This document shows positions 1 to 8,575 of a stretch of DNA of 64,000 nt, piece by piece (within the stretch, counting starts at the first letter, position 1; every line of letters begins with the position of its first letter). The position numbers and the translations under genes are program-made. The notes beneath the pieces were generated by a model. The model saw only the letters and a list, made by a program, of their open reading frames with translations. It did not search any database and was not told where the DNA came from. The DNA is from Clostridium_AF sediminicola (GTDB taxonomy: Bacteria > Bacillota > Clostridia > Clostridiales > Clostridiaceae), in the NCBI RefSeq assembly GCF_050402865.1, contig NZ_BAABMF010000005.1, forward strand, positions 186,001-250,000. The letters are read 5' to 3'.

Positions 1-321
1 TGCTAATAGAGTAAACAATAATGCTTCACTACCACCTTGTGTTATAAGTACCTCATCAAATGCGTACTCCATTCCATAATTGCTATAATAACCCCTTACA
101 GCATCTATAAGCTCTGGTAATCCATTTGATGGCACATAGGCTATTGTATCTTTATCATATTTCCTAACTGCATCCATGAATAATTCTGGTGTCTTTATAT
201 CAGGTTGCCCTATATTTAAATGATATACTTTTTTCCCGTTTTTTACCGCTTCATTAGCATAAGGAACAAGCTTCCTTACCGGTGATGCTTCCACCCCTAA
301 AATCCTTCTAGAACATTTCAT
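1..321 (-). CDS. Class I/II PLP-dependent aminotransferase, N-terminal part (truncated by window edge)
   Basis: The first 107 residues of an aminotransferase are present and the rest lies beyond the window. The N-terminus MKCSRRILGVEASPVRKL is followed by LNIGQPDIKTP, the substrate-contacting loop typical of fold-type I aspartate/aromatic aminotransferases, then YVPSNGLPELIDAV and ITQGGSEALLF, the segment that precedes the PLP phosphate-binding loop. The ATG has a good AGGGGTGA ribosome binding site. The family transfers amino groups between amino acids and 2-oxo acids in the cytoplasm, but the substrate cannot be told from this fragment. It reads in the same direction as uraA but is separated from it by 829 bp of repeats, so it is probably a separate transcription unit. 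Confidence 0.85.
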   Translation of the reverse strand, partial: MKCSRRILGVEASPVRKLVPYANEAVKNGKKVYHLNIGQPDIKTPELFMDAVRKYDKDTIAYVPSNGLPELIDAVRGYYSNYGMEYAFDEVLITQGGSEALLFTLLA

Positions 322-490
322 TTAATTCACCCCTAGATTTACTTAATTTAATAAATTATATTATTTAATGCCTCTAATTTCAAGTGTTTTATAAAAATAA
401 GTATAATTATTCTGCTTTTTTGTAACAATATTCACTTTTTTTATACTGTACTTTATAGTTTGTTAATTAGAATAAACTTACGCAATAATT

Positions 491-712
491 ATAAATTGCG
501 AACAAGTTCCAAATTTATAGTTACAAGTGATAAGTGACAAGTTGTGGACACCTTTCGCAAGCGAAAGCTTTTAATTGAACAAAAGATAAATAATTACTTT
601 TGCGTTAGCAAAAGTACATCATCCCATCATCGAAGATGATAAAGGCTTAGTTAAAGATTTTCTGCAAGAAAATCAACCTTAACTTGTCACTTGTAACTTA
701 TCACTTGTCACT
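491..712. repeat. Family 1 composite palindromic repeat, copy A (inverted orientation)
   Basis: The left terminal block (519-543) and right terminal block (681-712) are inverted repeats built from heptads of the type TGACAAG/TTACAAG/TGATAAG. Between them sit several small hairpins: CTTTCGCAAGCGAAAG, CTTTTGCGTTAGCAAAAG, CATCATCGAAGATGATG-like, and ATTTTCTGCAAGAAAAT. A further AAATTGCGAAC-type hairpin flanks it at 491-518. The same modules recur in reverse order near 6.3, 13.1, 29.7 and 44.5 kb. No coding potential is visible. Confidence 0.8.
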
Positions 713-781
713 CTTTTAGTTCGTATTTTATTTCAATTTCAAATCTATTTTAATATCAGCATTGTTTTAAACCACAAGAAC

Positions 782-972
782 AAAGGCATATATAGCTAGA
801 AAATCACTCCACTTCACTAAGAAATTCTAATTCATTTTCTTAAATAAATGCTAAAAAATTATAACTCGCAAGCTCAAACAATAATTTTTCTTAACGCATA
901 TATTACGAAAATGAACAAGAATTTCTAAAGTTTGTTACGATGACTTTTACGCTATATATGCTTTTTTAGGCT
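782..972. repeat. Family 2 giant-hairpin repeat, copy 1
   Basis: This element of about 185 bp is bounded by a perfect GCATATATAGC / GCTATATATGC inverted repeat and folds on itself along most of its length, including AGAAATTCTAATTCATTTTC against GAAAATGAACAAGAATTTCT. A second copy at 17846-18033 is about 93% identical by eye. It fills most of the gap between the aminotransferase start and the uraA 3' end. No reading frame is apparent. Confidence 0.85.
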
Positions 973-982
973 AGTGAAGGAT

Positions 983-1082
983 GGAAAGTATAAATTAGTG
1001 TAATTATTTTACATAACCCTGCAAGATATTGATTTTACAGCATTTAAACATCGTTTAATCATCAGAAAAATTTATACTTTCC
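983..1082. repeat. Inverted repeat GGAAAGTATAAATT with 72 bp spacer
   Basis: GGAAAGTATAAATT at 983-996 is perfectly inverted as AATTTATACTTTCC at 1069-1082. The same arm forms the core of an uninterrupted palindrome at about 54369-54413, downstream of hppA, so this is a recurring small palindrome rather than a one-off. Function unknown. Confidence 0.6.
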
Positions 1083-1096
1083 TAAACAATAAAAAA

Positions 1097-1132
1097 AACA
1101 CTCCCAATCCATTTAACAGGAAAGGAAGTGTT
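1097..1132 (-). terminator. Intrinsic terminator of uraA
   Basis: Downstream of the uraA stop the minus strand forms a hairpin with arms AACACTTCC and GGGAGTGTT, followed by an uninterrupted run of T residues. Confidence 0.8.
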
Positions 1133-1150
1133 ATATATCATTAAAATATT

Positions 1151-2452
1151 TTAGTTTTCTGATTTTACCCCATTCAAAACTACATTCAATATAACTCCTA
1201 CTATTGCTGCTAAACTAAGACCTGTAAGTTTCAATCCTTCATTAGTCTTTGATAGTGGAATTCCTAAATTGATATTAAAATACTTGCTTAGATAAACAGT
1301 ACCTAATCCAATTATAACTATTGTAGCCATAACTATTATATTTTTAGTATTAAATTCTACTTTATTGTTTTTGATTGTTTGAATACCTATTAATGAAATC
1401 ATTCCGAACAACATAAAGCTTATTCCACCCATTACTGGAACTGGGATTGTTCTTAAAAATCCTCCTATTTTAGCTACAAATCCAAGTATTATAGCAAATA
1501 CCGCCGCTAATCTAAGTATTGCAGGATCATAATTTTTAGTAATTGCAAGAACTCCTGTATTTTCACCATAAGTGGTATTAGCTGGTCCGCCTATAAAACC
1601 TGCAAACAAAGTAGCAAGTCCATCACCTAATAATGTTCTATTTAAACCTGGATCTTGAACAAAGTTTTTTCCTACTACAGAACCATTGGTAGTAATATCT
1701 CCTACGTGCTCCATGAATACTGCTAAAACTATTGGAGCTATCATCAGAATTGCTCCTAAAGCAAATTTTGGTGCTGTGAAACTTGGAATCGCAACTAATG
1801 GAGCATCTGTCATCGCTGATACATCTAATATTCCTACAATTGCTGATACTATATATCCAAATACTACTGCAATTAATATTGATAACTGTCTTGCAAATCC
1901 TTTTGCAAATTTATTAACTCCTATAGCTGTACAGAATGTTAAAATCGCAATAAAAACTTGTGGGAAAGCAACATTTATAGATGAGCTTGTAATAGCTATT
2001 CCAGCCATATCTACTGCCACTGGAAGCAAACTCATACCAATTACAATAATCATTGGCCCGATTACATGTGGAGGTAAAACTTTATTAAGACGCTTAACTC
2101 CTATTTTATTAATAACGAATGATAGCAATATATAAATAAATCCTGCTACTATGATTCCACCTTGTGCATATGCCAAATCACCAAACTCGGCCTTTACGGT
2201 TAAAATCCCTCCGATAAATGCAAAAGATGAGCCTAAAAATACTGGAACCTTTTTCTTTGTACAAAAGTGAAATATTAATGTTCCGCAACCTGCTGCTACT
2301 AATGCAACCGCTGGATTAAAACCTGTAATTATTGGAACTAATACTGTTGCACCAAACATTGCAATCAAGTGTTGAAGTGCTAAAATCACTTTCTTTGAAT
2401 TTTCAAAACCCTTTGATGTTTCTTTTGAATTTGTTAAAACATTTTCTGACAT
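1151..2452 (-). CDS. uraA: Uracil permease (NCS2 nucleobase:cation symporter)
   Basis: A 433-residue polytopic membrane protein of the nucleobase-ascorbate/NCS2 family that imports uracil with a proton. Family signatures are visible: QHLIAMFGATVLVP in TM1, the FMEHVGD motif carrying the substrate-binding glutamate in the middle of the protein, and GGPANTTYGENTGV with the second key Glu region. Length is typical. It is expressed as a single gene between a PyrR-type leader (2461-2640) and its own terminator. The promoter and leader show control by pyrimidine level. No other pyr genes are in the window. The alternative assignment, a xanthine permease, is unlikely given the PyrR leader and the UraA-like motifs. 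Confidence 0.95.
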   Translation of the reverse strand: MSENVLTNSKETSKGFENSKKVILALQHLIAMFGATVLVPIITGFNPAVALVAAGCGTLIFHFCTKKKVPVFLGSSFAFIGGILTVKAEFGDLAYAQGGIIVAGFIYILLSFVINKIGVKRLNKVLPPHVIGPMIIVIGMSLLPVAVDMAGIAITSSSINVAFPQVFIAILTFCTAIGVNKFAKGFARQLSILIAVVFGYIVSAIVGILDVSAMTDAPLVAIPSFTAPKFALGAILMIAPIVLAVFMEHVGDITTNGSVVGKNFVQDPGLNRTLLGDGLATLFAGFIGGPANTTYGENTGVLAITKNYDPAILRLAAVFAIILGFVAKIGGFLRTIPVPVMGGISFMLFGMISLIGIQTIKNNKVEFNTKNIIVMATIVIIGLGTVYLSKYFNINLGIPLSKTNEGLKLTGLSLAAIVGVILNVVLNGVKSEN

Positions 2453-2460
2453 AAAAAAAG

Positions 2461-2640
2461 CCTCCTCTTTCCAGTCTCACAGGACTGAATTAAAAATTTA
2501 TAATTTTTTAACTACAAAAAAACTTCTTACCTGCTGGCAAGAAGTTATAATCACACTAATCAAAAGCATATCATATGCTTTTTATAACAATATTAATCTT
2601 ACCAGCCTCTCTGGACTATTTTAAAGATATTCATTTTCTT
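2461..2640 (-). promoter_or_regulatory. PyrR-dependent attenuator leader of uraA with a second PyrR-type loop at the RBS
   Basis: On the minus strand, 2598-2618 reads AGTCCAGAGAGGCTGGTAAG, a near-perfect PyrR anti-antiterminator loop. It is followed by a terminator hairpin (2521-2546, arms AACTTCTT and AAGAAGTT, T-run 2515-2520). A second loop of the same class, CAGTCCTGTGAGACTG (2472-2487), lies immediately before the AGGAGG ribosome binding site of uraA. High UMP/UTP bound to PyrR is expected to promote termination, and the second loop could in addition occlude translation. The PyrR mechanism is established for Firmicutes; its operation here is inferred from sequence match. Confidence 0.9.
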
Positions 2641-2644
2641 ATTG

Positions 2645-2673
2645 ATTATAGCACACAAATTAGAATGCTACAA
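2645..2673 (-). promoter_or_regulatory. Sigma-A promoter of uraA
   Basis: TTGTAG (-35, 2668-2673) is separated by exactly 17 bp from TATAAT (-10, 2645-2650), just upstream of the PyrR leader. Confidence 0.8.
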
Positions 2674-2706
2674 TGTTTTTTTCTGGATACTTAACATGTT
2701 TTTTCT

Positions 2707-4698
2707 CTATACTTCTGAAAACTCTATATTTACCTTTTCTGTATTTAATTCTTTAACGAATGATATATCCGCACACTCCTCACCATCATTAATCAACACC
2801 GGTAATTGTACTATAAAATCTGCGCCATTATTAAATTCACTTTCTACTCTAATTTCACCGTTATGTAAGTTTACTAGAGATTTAACTAATGATAATCCTA
2901 TACCACTTCCTTCTTTATTCCTTTCCAAAGTTTCTTCAACTTGTACAAATCTTTGGAATACTAAATTAAGTTTTTCTTTTGGAATACCGATACCACTATC
3001 TTTTACGGATATTTCAATTTCATCTCCTTTATCATGCATAAATACAGTTATAGTTCCCCCTTTATCAGTAAACTTAACAGCATTTGATAATAGATTTAGA
3101 ACTATTCTTTCAATCATATCTGGGTCAATAGCCATAATTTTCTCTTCGAAGTCTGTGTCAAATACCAAATTAATTCCTTTGCTTTCAACTAAACTAAATA
3201 CAGACATAGTAACTTCTTCAACTACATTAACAATATTATAATTATGCTTACTTATTTCAAGATATCCTGAATCAATTTTTGTAATATCGATTAAGTTATT
3301 TATTAACCTCAATAATCTATAGCAATTTTGGTACATACTGTCCCTATACCTAAATACCTTATCTTTATTTTCTTCAAACTTTCCATTTTCGTAAACCATA
3401 TCAATATATTGAAGTGCACTTGTTATTACATTAATAGGAGTTCTCAACTCATGGGATATATTAGCAAAAAATTCAGACCTTAACTTTTCATACTTCTCCA
3501 TTTGTTTAAGAAGTATTTTCCTTTTTTCTGCATCTTTTAATCCTTTTTCAGCCTTTTTCCTTCTTAGAATATTTGCTAACAAATAAATAATCAACAAAAT
3601 TAAAAATACAATTAGAATCACAAAGTATTCATATAAATTTTTCTTTTCAATATGAACTTTTGTATCTGGTTCCCCACTTACTTTGCTATTCTCAGGTATT
3701 TTACTTATATCAAGTCCAAATTTTTCTACCAATACAGGATAATTAAAATTGTATTTAGCTGTTTTTGATTCCTTAATTTTTAATTGTGAAGGAGGTGTAC
3801 CAGCAAGAACCTCTTTCACTAAATTACTAGCTTCACTTGCGTTGAAAAATGCAAAAGATAACTTACCACCTACAATACCCTTTGAAAGATATATAGCCCA
3901 TGATGTATATACTGGTACATTTGAATTTTCAATTATTGATTGAATACCATGATCCCATGATATATATTTACCATGATCCTCAAAATATGTTGGAAACATA
4001 AAAACAATAGTTCCATCTTCTGATTCTAATTTATTAAACTCCTCTTCAAGTTCTGTTAATGTTGAAGTCTCAAAAATTGAATATTTAAGCTTACCTTGAA
4101 AGTTTTTCATTACATCATCTGCTAATTTTCTATAATACGGATTTATTGATGTTTTATCCATTATAAATTGAATTTTCTTTGTTTTAGGTTGAAGTTCTAA
4201 TGCAATATCAATAGTAGGTTTAATTTCAATATTTTGTAATATACCTGTGAACTCCTCATTTTCTTCAATCCGCTTTGTATCAAAATAATTCACTGCTGTA
4301 GCAACCACTGGAACATCTTTAAAAAGTTCTTCATGATATTTTTCTAGAAATTCAAATGCTGGTTCATCTATAGATACAATCAAATCAATCTTTTTATCTT
4401 TATATTTTGTGGAATACATTTCTTTTAAGCTTTCAAAATACTCTTTTTCACTAAACCTCTTACTATCCATGTGCTCAAGGATAAAGTCCGGAACTTCTTC
4501 ATCTTTTTTGAAAATAAATTTAGTTCCTAGTATAAAATCATTAGAAATCTTATATCCATCATGATTGGAATCAAGTATTAGGATATTCTTTTTATATATT
4601 TCTTCTGCGCATACATTATTACTTATACCTATAACCACTAAAAAAATAAAAATAAAAGCAAATGTAAATTTGTAAAAAGTTATTTTTATATTCATCAT
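2707..4698 (-). CDS. Sensor histidine kinase with extracellular ABC-substrate-binding-like sensor domain
   Basis: About 663 residues from the ATGATG start behind GGTGGGG; a further TTG lies upstream at 4713. An N-terminal hydrophobic segment ending NNVCAEE is a signal anchor. Residues ~30-340 resemble the periplasmic substrate-binding fold of ABC_sub_bind-type sensors (NILILDSN, DLIVSIDEPA, TAVNYF). A transmembrane segment at ~360-385 (VILIVFLILLIIYLLANIL) leads to a HisKA domain with FFANISHELRTPINVI (phospho-acceptor His) and a HATPase_c domain with LLSNAVKFTDKGG, DSGIGIP and GSGIGLSLV. No response regulator is adjacent, so its partner is elsewhere. It is monocistronic between the uraA leader and a plus-strand region. 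The ligand is unknown; sensors of this type are thought to detect small extracellular solutes. Confidence 0.9.
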   Translation of the reverse strand: MMNIKITFYKFTFAFIFIFLVVIGISNNVCAEEIYKKNILILDSNHDGYKISNDFILGTKFIFKKDEEVPDFILEHMDSKRFSEKEYFESLKEMYSTKYKDKKIDLIVSIDEPAFEFLEKYHEELFKDVPVVATAVNYFDTKRIEENEEFTGILQNIEIKPTIDIALELQPKTKKIQFIMDKTSINPYYRKLADDVMKNFQGKLKYSIFETSTLTELEEEFNKLESEDGTIVFMFPTYFEDHGKYISWDHGIQSIIENSNVPVYTSWAIYLSKGIVGGKLSFAFFNASEASNLVKEVLAGTPPSQLKIKESKTAKYNFNYPVLVEKFGLDISKIPENSKVSGEPDTKVHIEKKNLYEYFVILIVFLILLIIYLLANILRRKKAEKGLKDAEKRKILLKQMEKYEKLRSEFFANISHELRTPINVITSALQYIDMVYENGKFEENKDKVFRYRDSMYQNCYRLLRLINNLIDITKIDSGYLEISKHNYNIVNVVEEVTMSVFSLVESKGINLVFDTDFEEKIMAIDPDMIERIVLNLLSNAVKFTDKGGTITVFMHDKGDEIEISVKDSGIGIPKEKLNLVFQRFVQVEETLERNKEGSGIGLSLVKSLVNLHNGEIRVESEFNNGADFIVQLPVLINDGEECADISFVKELNTEKVNIEFSEV

Positions 4699-4919
4699 AG
4701 CCCCACCGCTCAAAATTTATTGTAAATCCCTCATGTGATTGATTATATAGCAAACTCCATTTTAAATCAATTTTTTGCCTATTTCGACAAATTAATATTA
4801 TTTCATTCACTTTTTCTTTTTAATCCATTTTATAGTTATATAGTTAAATATTTTATGAATATATTTTTAGTAATCGGGAACCATAATAAATGTCAGAGGG
4901 ATTTAATTATTGAAAGAAT

Positions 4920-5140
4920 TTAGGGATAGTGAGGAAAGTAACTATTAGATAACTTTTCTTAAGTTGTCTATTTACGAGTCTATGATTTGTTTTTACTGGA
5001 GGTGTCTCTATTGGAGATTCAGGGCGATTTTCTTTAGTGAAAAATCGCAGTAAAGTAAGCTCATGTTGCAAGTAACTATGTTACGATGACCAATGTAAGG
5101 AGTAAATACTATAATTAAACCTTCTGTTAACACTATATTA
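4920..5140 (+). ncRNA. Candidate structured non-coding transcript, unidentified
   Basis: This gene-free stretch contains several clear hairpins (TCTCTATTGGAGA, GCGATTTTC...GAAAAATCGC, GTAACTATGTTAC) and is followed directly by a strong plus-strand intrinsic terminator at 5141-5175, with no open reading frame that the terminator could serve. That suggests a short RNA or a terminated leader for the L,D-transpeptidase gene downstream. I compared it mentally with the c-di-AMP, c-di-GMP, THF and T-box consensus sequences and found no match. Confidence 0.3.
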
Positions 5141-5175
5141 GAGCAGGCGATTACCGCTTGCTCTTTTGCTTTTTT
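5141..5175 (+). terminator. Strong plus-strand intrinsic terminator
   Basis: GAGCAGGCG / CGCTTGCTC forms a 9 bp stem with a 5 nt loop, followed by TTTTGCTTTTTT. It lies 143 bp before the L,D-transpeptidase start. Confidence 0.8.
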
Positions 5176-5317
5176 GTTAAATTATTTACTTTTCATGTTT
5201 TAATGATTTTATAAATTTCAAGCATATATATTTTTCTTATTAAATAGAAATAGTATATGACTTTCAGTTAACTTCTTGAAAGCTAAATTAAAACATGAAA
5301 AGTAGAGGGTGAGATGT

Positions 5318-6238
5318 TTGACAAAAAAGATAGTGAGATTATTATTTTTCATTTTAATTGTATTTTCCATATTTATCAGCTATCGTAATGCAACTTTACC
5401 AAAAATAATGGATGGTAATAACATTAAAATTGATGATAATGAATCTGAATATACTAAAACACCTTTAGACGAGGTTCATAGTCTACAAAATGAAAAGTTA
5501 TATATTAGTAAAACCCTTCAGCGAGTATGTCCTCCTGTAGTCCAATTTAGAGAAAGAATTGTTCTTACCAATAAAGGTGATGATGTTAAAGAAATCCAAA
5601 AGAAATTGAACAAATTTGGTTATAACATTGAATTAACAGGATTTTTTGGTCAAGCTACTTTAGACGCTGTGTTAAATTTTCAATTTAGATTAGGAATGTC
5701 TCCCGACGGAATTGTTGGCCCTGAAACATTAAAAGAACTAAATAAATTTGCAACTGAAGAAACCAAATTAAAAACACTCACAAGATCGGACATAGGTGAT
5801 GAAATTTCACCTGATTATATAAAAAGTGCGGAAGAATATATAACAAAGAAAAATATAGAAAGCAAAACAAATTATATCATTTGGATAAATACTCGTAATC
5901 AAAATGTCAATATATTTTCAAGTGTAAATAAACATTGGCAACTAATAAAGACTTTTTCCTGTGCATCCGGCTGTTCATCTAGCCCAACTGTTAAAGGACT
6001 TTATTCTGTACGTGCCAAAGGTTACTATTTTAGGGTTAGTAGCAATATCATTTGTAAATACTTCACAGCCTTTTATGGTGATTATTGTCTTCACACTGTT
6101 TTACTAAACAATAAAGGTCAAGTTGTAAACGGCACTCTAGGGAGAGCAATATCCCATGGTTGTGTACGATTAGCCATTGACAATGCCAAATTTATCTTTT
6201 TCAATATTCCTATGGGAACACCGGTTTATGTGGTATAA
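5318..6238 (+). CDS. L,D-transpeptidase (YkuD domain) with peptidoglycan-binding domain
   Basis: About 306 residues from a TTG start preceded by GAGGGTGAG; the in-frame GTG at 5309 is inside that site and so less likely. Residues ~1-25 are a single membrane anchor (LLFFILIVFSIFISY). A PG_binding_1 repeat follows at ~85-145 (GDDVKEIQKKLNKFGY, LDAVLNFQ, DGIVGPETLKEL). The YkuD catalytic domain occupies the C-terminal half and ends with the signature SHGCVRL, which carries the catalytic cysteine. The enzyme makes 3-3 peptidoglycan cross-links or attaches proteins outside the membrane. It stands alone, convergent with the Mrp-type operon, behind a candidate terminated leader. Confidence 0.92.
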   Translation: MTKKIVRLLFFILIVFSIFISYRNATLPKIMDGNNIKIDDNESEYTKTPLDEVHSLQNEKLYISKTLQRVCPPVVQFRERIVLTNKGDDVKEIQKKLNKFGYNIELTGFFGQATLDAVLNFQFRLGMSPDGIVGPETLKELNKFATEETKLKTLTRSDIGDEISPDYIKSAEEYITKKNIESKTNYIIWINTRNQNVNIFSSVNKHWQLIKTFSCASGCSSSPTVKGLYSVRAKGYYFRVSSNIICKYFTAFYGDYCLHTVLLNNKGQVVNGTLGRAISHGCVRLAIDNAKFIFFNIPMGTPVYVV

Positions 6239-6282
6239 AATACGAAGCAAGCTTCACATTTTATTTTAGTTATAAGTTGTAA

Positions 6283-6519
6283 GTGCTTTAATATATAAAC
6301 TACTTCGGAGATTTATCTTTATTAGTGACAAGTGATAAGTTACAAGTGACAAGTTGTGGTTGATTTTCTTGCAGAAAATCTTAAATTAAGCCTTTATCTA
6401 TATTTTGCTGACGCAAAAGAAATCATTTCATCTTTTAATTAATTAATTAATTAATTAAAAGCTTTCGATTTATCGAAAGGTATCCATAACTTGTCACTCA
6501 TCACTTGTCACTTATCACT
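6283..6519. repeat. Family 1 composite palindromic repeat, copy B
   Basis: The left terminal heptads (from 6324, AGTGACAAGTGATAAG and so on) are inverted at 6488-6519. The inner modules, in order, are GATTTTCTTGCAGAAAATC, an AAGCCTTTATC segment, TTTTGCTGACGCAAAA, a TTAA microsatellite (about six TTAA units near 6436-6461), and CTTTCGATTTATCGAAAG. A small hairpin TAAACTACTTCGGAGATTTA precedes it. This copy lies in the convergent gap between the L,D-transpeptidase and mnhD genes. Confidence 0.8.
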
Positions 6520-6592
6520 CATAAATGTCCATATCGCAATGTACTATTAAATATTATTTTCTTCATAATATTTACTTTGGAAATTGTTATTT

Positions 6593-8215
6593 TTAAACAA
6601 CAAGGTTCATTATAATGGTCATAAAGAAAAAGAAACTAACTATAGAAAGACATATATAATTAAAACTTAGTTCTATTTCTCTAACTTTATGCAGCAAATG
6701 CCATCTAAGTATTACAAATTTGTAAACTAAATATCCTCCAACCAGGCTTATAAAATAAATCTGTGCCTTATGATAATATGCTTCAACACTTATATGAATC
6801 TTTTGATTGAATAATATATAAACAATTTGTTCACCTAATATACCACCTAAAAAACATACCATTCCTAATACCAATACCACTAAAGTTCTATTTATTTTAA
6901 TTCTTTTGTTCTTTTTCACATTATTCTCAGTTGACTTTTTATTTTTATCATTGAAAAACATTGAAGAATATTTGATAAAGGAAATTATTGTACCAAAATT
7001 CACTAATATTATTCCATATTCCATTAATGTTCCTTTAGCGCCACTTTGAATAAGGTACTTTGAAATACTCCCATTAAAAAGTGGTGCTCCCGTTATACCA
7101 AAAATAGCTAAAATTGAGGCTATAGCTATTAATGGCATCCTTTTGAATACCCCTCTAATTTCATAAATATTTCTTGTATTATACTCTTCAATAATCAAGC
7201 CCGCAGTTAAAAATAGTGTAGACTTGAATATTGCATGATTTAATATGTGATAAATCCCACCCCAATATGAATATGTTGTTGGATAATTAAGTCCAACCAT
7301 AATTAATCCAATTTGCGATATTGTGTGATATGCTAAAATTAATTTTATATCTGTTTGACATATGGCTAGAAAAAATCCAGCAATACCTGTTAGCAACCCC
7401 ATTATCAAGAAAATATGTGCTGTATCAAAAGCTGGTAGAAACATATCTTGGACTCTTATAAATAAGTAAATTCCTGTCTTTACATATAATCCTGATAATA
7501 TAGCAGATACAATAGAAGGAGCACTTGGTGTTCCATGAGCTTTTGGAAGCCAACTAAATAAAGGCATCAAAGCAGATTTCAGACCCACGGCTGTAATCAT
7601 TAGTGCATATGGGAATATCATAATCTTATTATCTTTTATATAAACCATTTTTTCACTAATACTATAAATATTAAGTACACCAAATACTTTATATAAATAT
7701 CCTATAGCAAACAAAAACATAGTCATTGCAGCTATATTAATCAAAAGGTACAGCATACCATCATAAATAGATCTTTTATCTTTCTTAAACATAATTAATA
7801 CACTTACTACCATAGTTGATACTTCTAATAAAACATATAAATTAAATAAATCTTCGCTGTAAAACACTCCTATTATCAAAGATTGAAGTATAAGAAACAG
7901 AAATAAAAATAAACTACTAATATAATGTTTATCATAACTGTATATTAGCATTGCTAGAAACAAAAATAATGTTAACGTAACTAAAACAGATGAAAGCAAG
8001 TCCGCTCTCAATGTAATTCCTAAATTATTATTCCACCCACCTAAATTCTCAATTATTATAGAATTATTTTTAACATATATAAAATTTTTAATTGATAATA
8101 TAAATAATATAAACTGAAATATAATGGAAAACAATTTTGTATACTTTCTCTGAAACAAGTATAAAAGTGTGGCTATCAAAATGGGTCCTAATATAAAAAC
8201 ATATAAATTTATCAT
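6593..8215 (-). CDS. mnhD: Mrp/Mbh antiporter large subunit D (NuoM/MnhD/MbhH-like)
   Basis: About 540 residues and roughly 14 hydrophobic segments of the proton-conducting membrane transporter family (Proton_antipo_M). Typical motifs are FNLYVLLEVSTM near TM5, with the conserved glutamate, and the lysine/histidine-bearing LMPLFSWLPKAHGTPSAPSIVSA (conserved Lys-Ala-His, residues ~215-230). The start is the ATG that overlaps the mnhC stop as TAATG, with GGTGGG as ribosome binding site; an upstream in-frame start would overlap mnhC by 36 nt. It is the last gene of the operon and the only large antiporter subunit: there is no NuoL-like MrpA. The complex is expected to exchange cations for protons at the membrane. 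Confidence 0.9.
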   Translation of the reverse strand: MINLYVFILGPILIATLLYLFQRKYTKLFSIIFQFILFILSIKNFIYVKNNSIIIENLGGWNNNLGITLRADLLSSVLVTLTLFLFLAMLIYSYDKHYISSLFLFLFLILQSLIIGVFYSEDLFNLYVLLEVSTMVVSVLIMFKKDKRSIYDGMLYLLINIAAMTMFLFAIGYLYKVFGVLNIYSISEKMVYIKDNKIMIFPYALMITAVGLKSALMPLFSWLPKAHGTPSAPSIVSAILSGLYVKTGIYLFIRVQDMFLPAFDTAHIFLIMGLLTGIAGFFLAICQTDIKLILAYHTISQIGLIMVGLNYPTTYSYWGGIYHILNHAIFKSTLFLTAGLIIEEYNTRNIYEIRGVFKRMPLIAIASILAIFGITGAPLFNGSISKYLIQSGAKGTLMEYGIILVNFGTIISFIKYSSMFFNDKNKKSTENNVKKNKRIKINRTLVVLVLGMVCFLGGILGEQIVYILFNQKIHISVEAYYHKAQIYFISLVGGYLVYKFVILRWHLLHKVREIELSFNYICLSIVSFFFFMTIIMNLVV

Positions 8216-8571
8216 TATTTGCCCACCCTTTTCTTTTTTACTTTTTCCCAATTTGTTGTACCAAATTTATGATATAGTGTTATAAACATAGTAAGAGAAA
8301 CAGCTGTAACAGCAACTCCAATTACAATGGCAGTTATCATTAAAGCCTGAGGCACCGGATCTGCAACATGATTTCCTAGATTTGAACCAATAGGTGCCAC
8401 ATCTCCAGAATCGAAATTTATAGTTACGAAAAATAATATTATTGCAGATTGAATTATACCAAAAGAAATTATTGTTTTTATAATATTTCTTCTTACTACG
8501 AGACCGTAAAAACCTAAAAAAAATAATATTATACTTGTTGTCTCTCCATTAATAAAATCTAAAAATTTCAA
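8215..8571 (-). CDS. mnhC: Mrp antiporter subunit C (NuoK/MnhC-like)
   Basis: A 118-residue, three-helix membrane protein of the NuoK family. It carries the typical DPVPQALMITAIVIGVAVTA region with the conserved pattern around TM3, and has a soluble lysine-rich tail (KVKKKRVGK). It sits 4 bp after the upstream mbhE-mnhB fusion gene and overlaps mnhD by one base (TAATG), so the two are translationally coupled. It is a core structural subunit of the Mrp/Mbh antiporter module. Confidence 0.9.
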   Translation of the reverse strand: MKFLDFINGETTSIILFFLGFYGLVVRRNIIKTIISFGIIQSAIILFFVTINFDSGDVAPIGSNLGNHVADPVPQALMITAIVIGVAVTAVSLTMFITLYHKFGTTNWEKVKKKRVGK

Positions 8572-8575
8572 TTAA

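Noticed and set aside
519..712. Possible CRISPR array, because of short near-identical repeats (CAAGTGAC units)
   Set aside because: The repeats are 7 bp, directly abutting, without unique spacers, and occur as inverted blocks; no cas genes are present.
4920..5140. c-di-AMP (ydaO) riboswitch before a cell-wall gene
   Set aside because: The conserved ydaO core segments were not found; left as unidentified.
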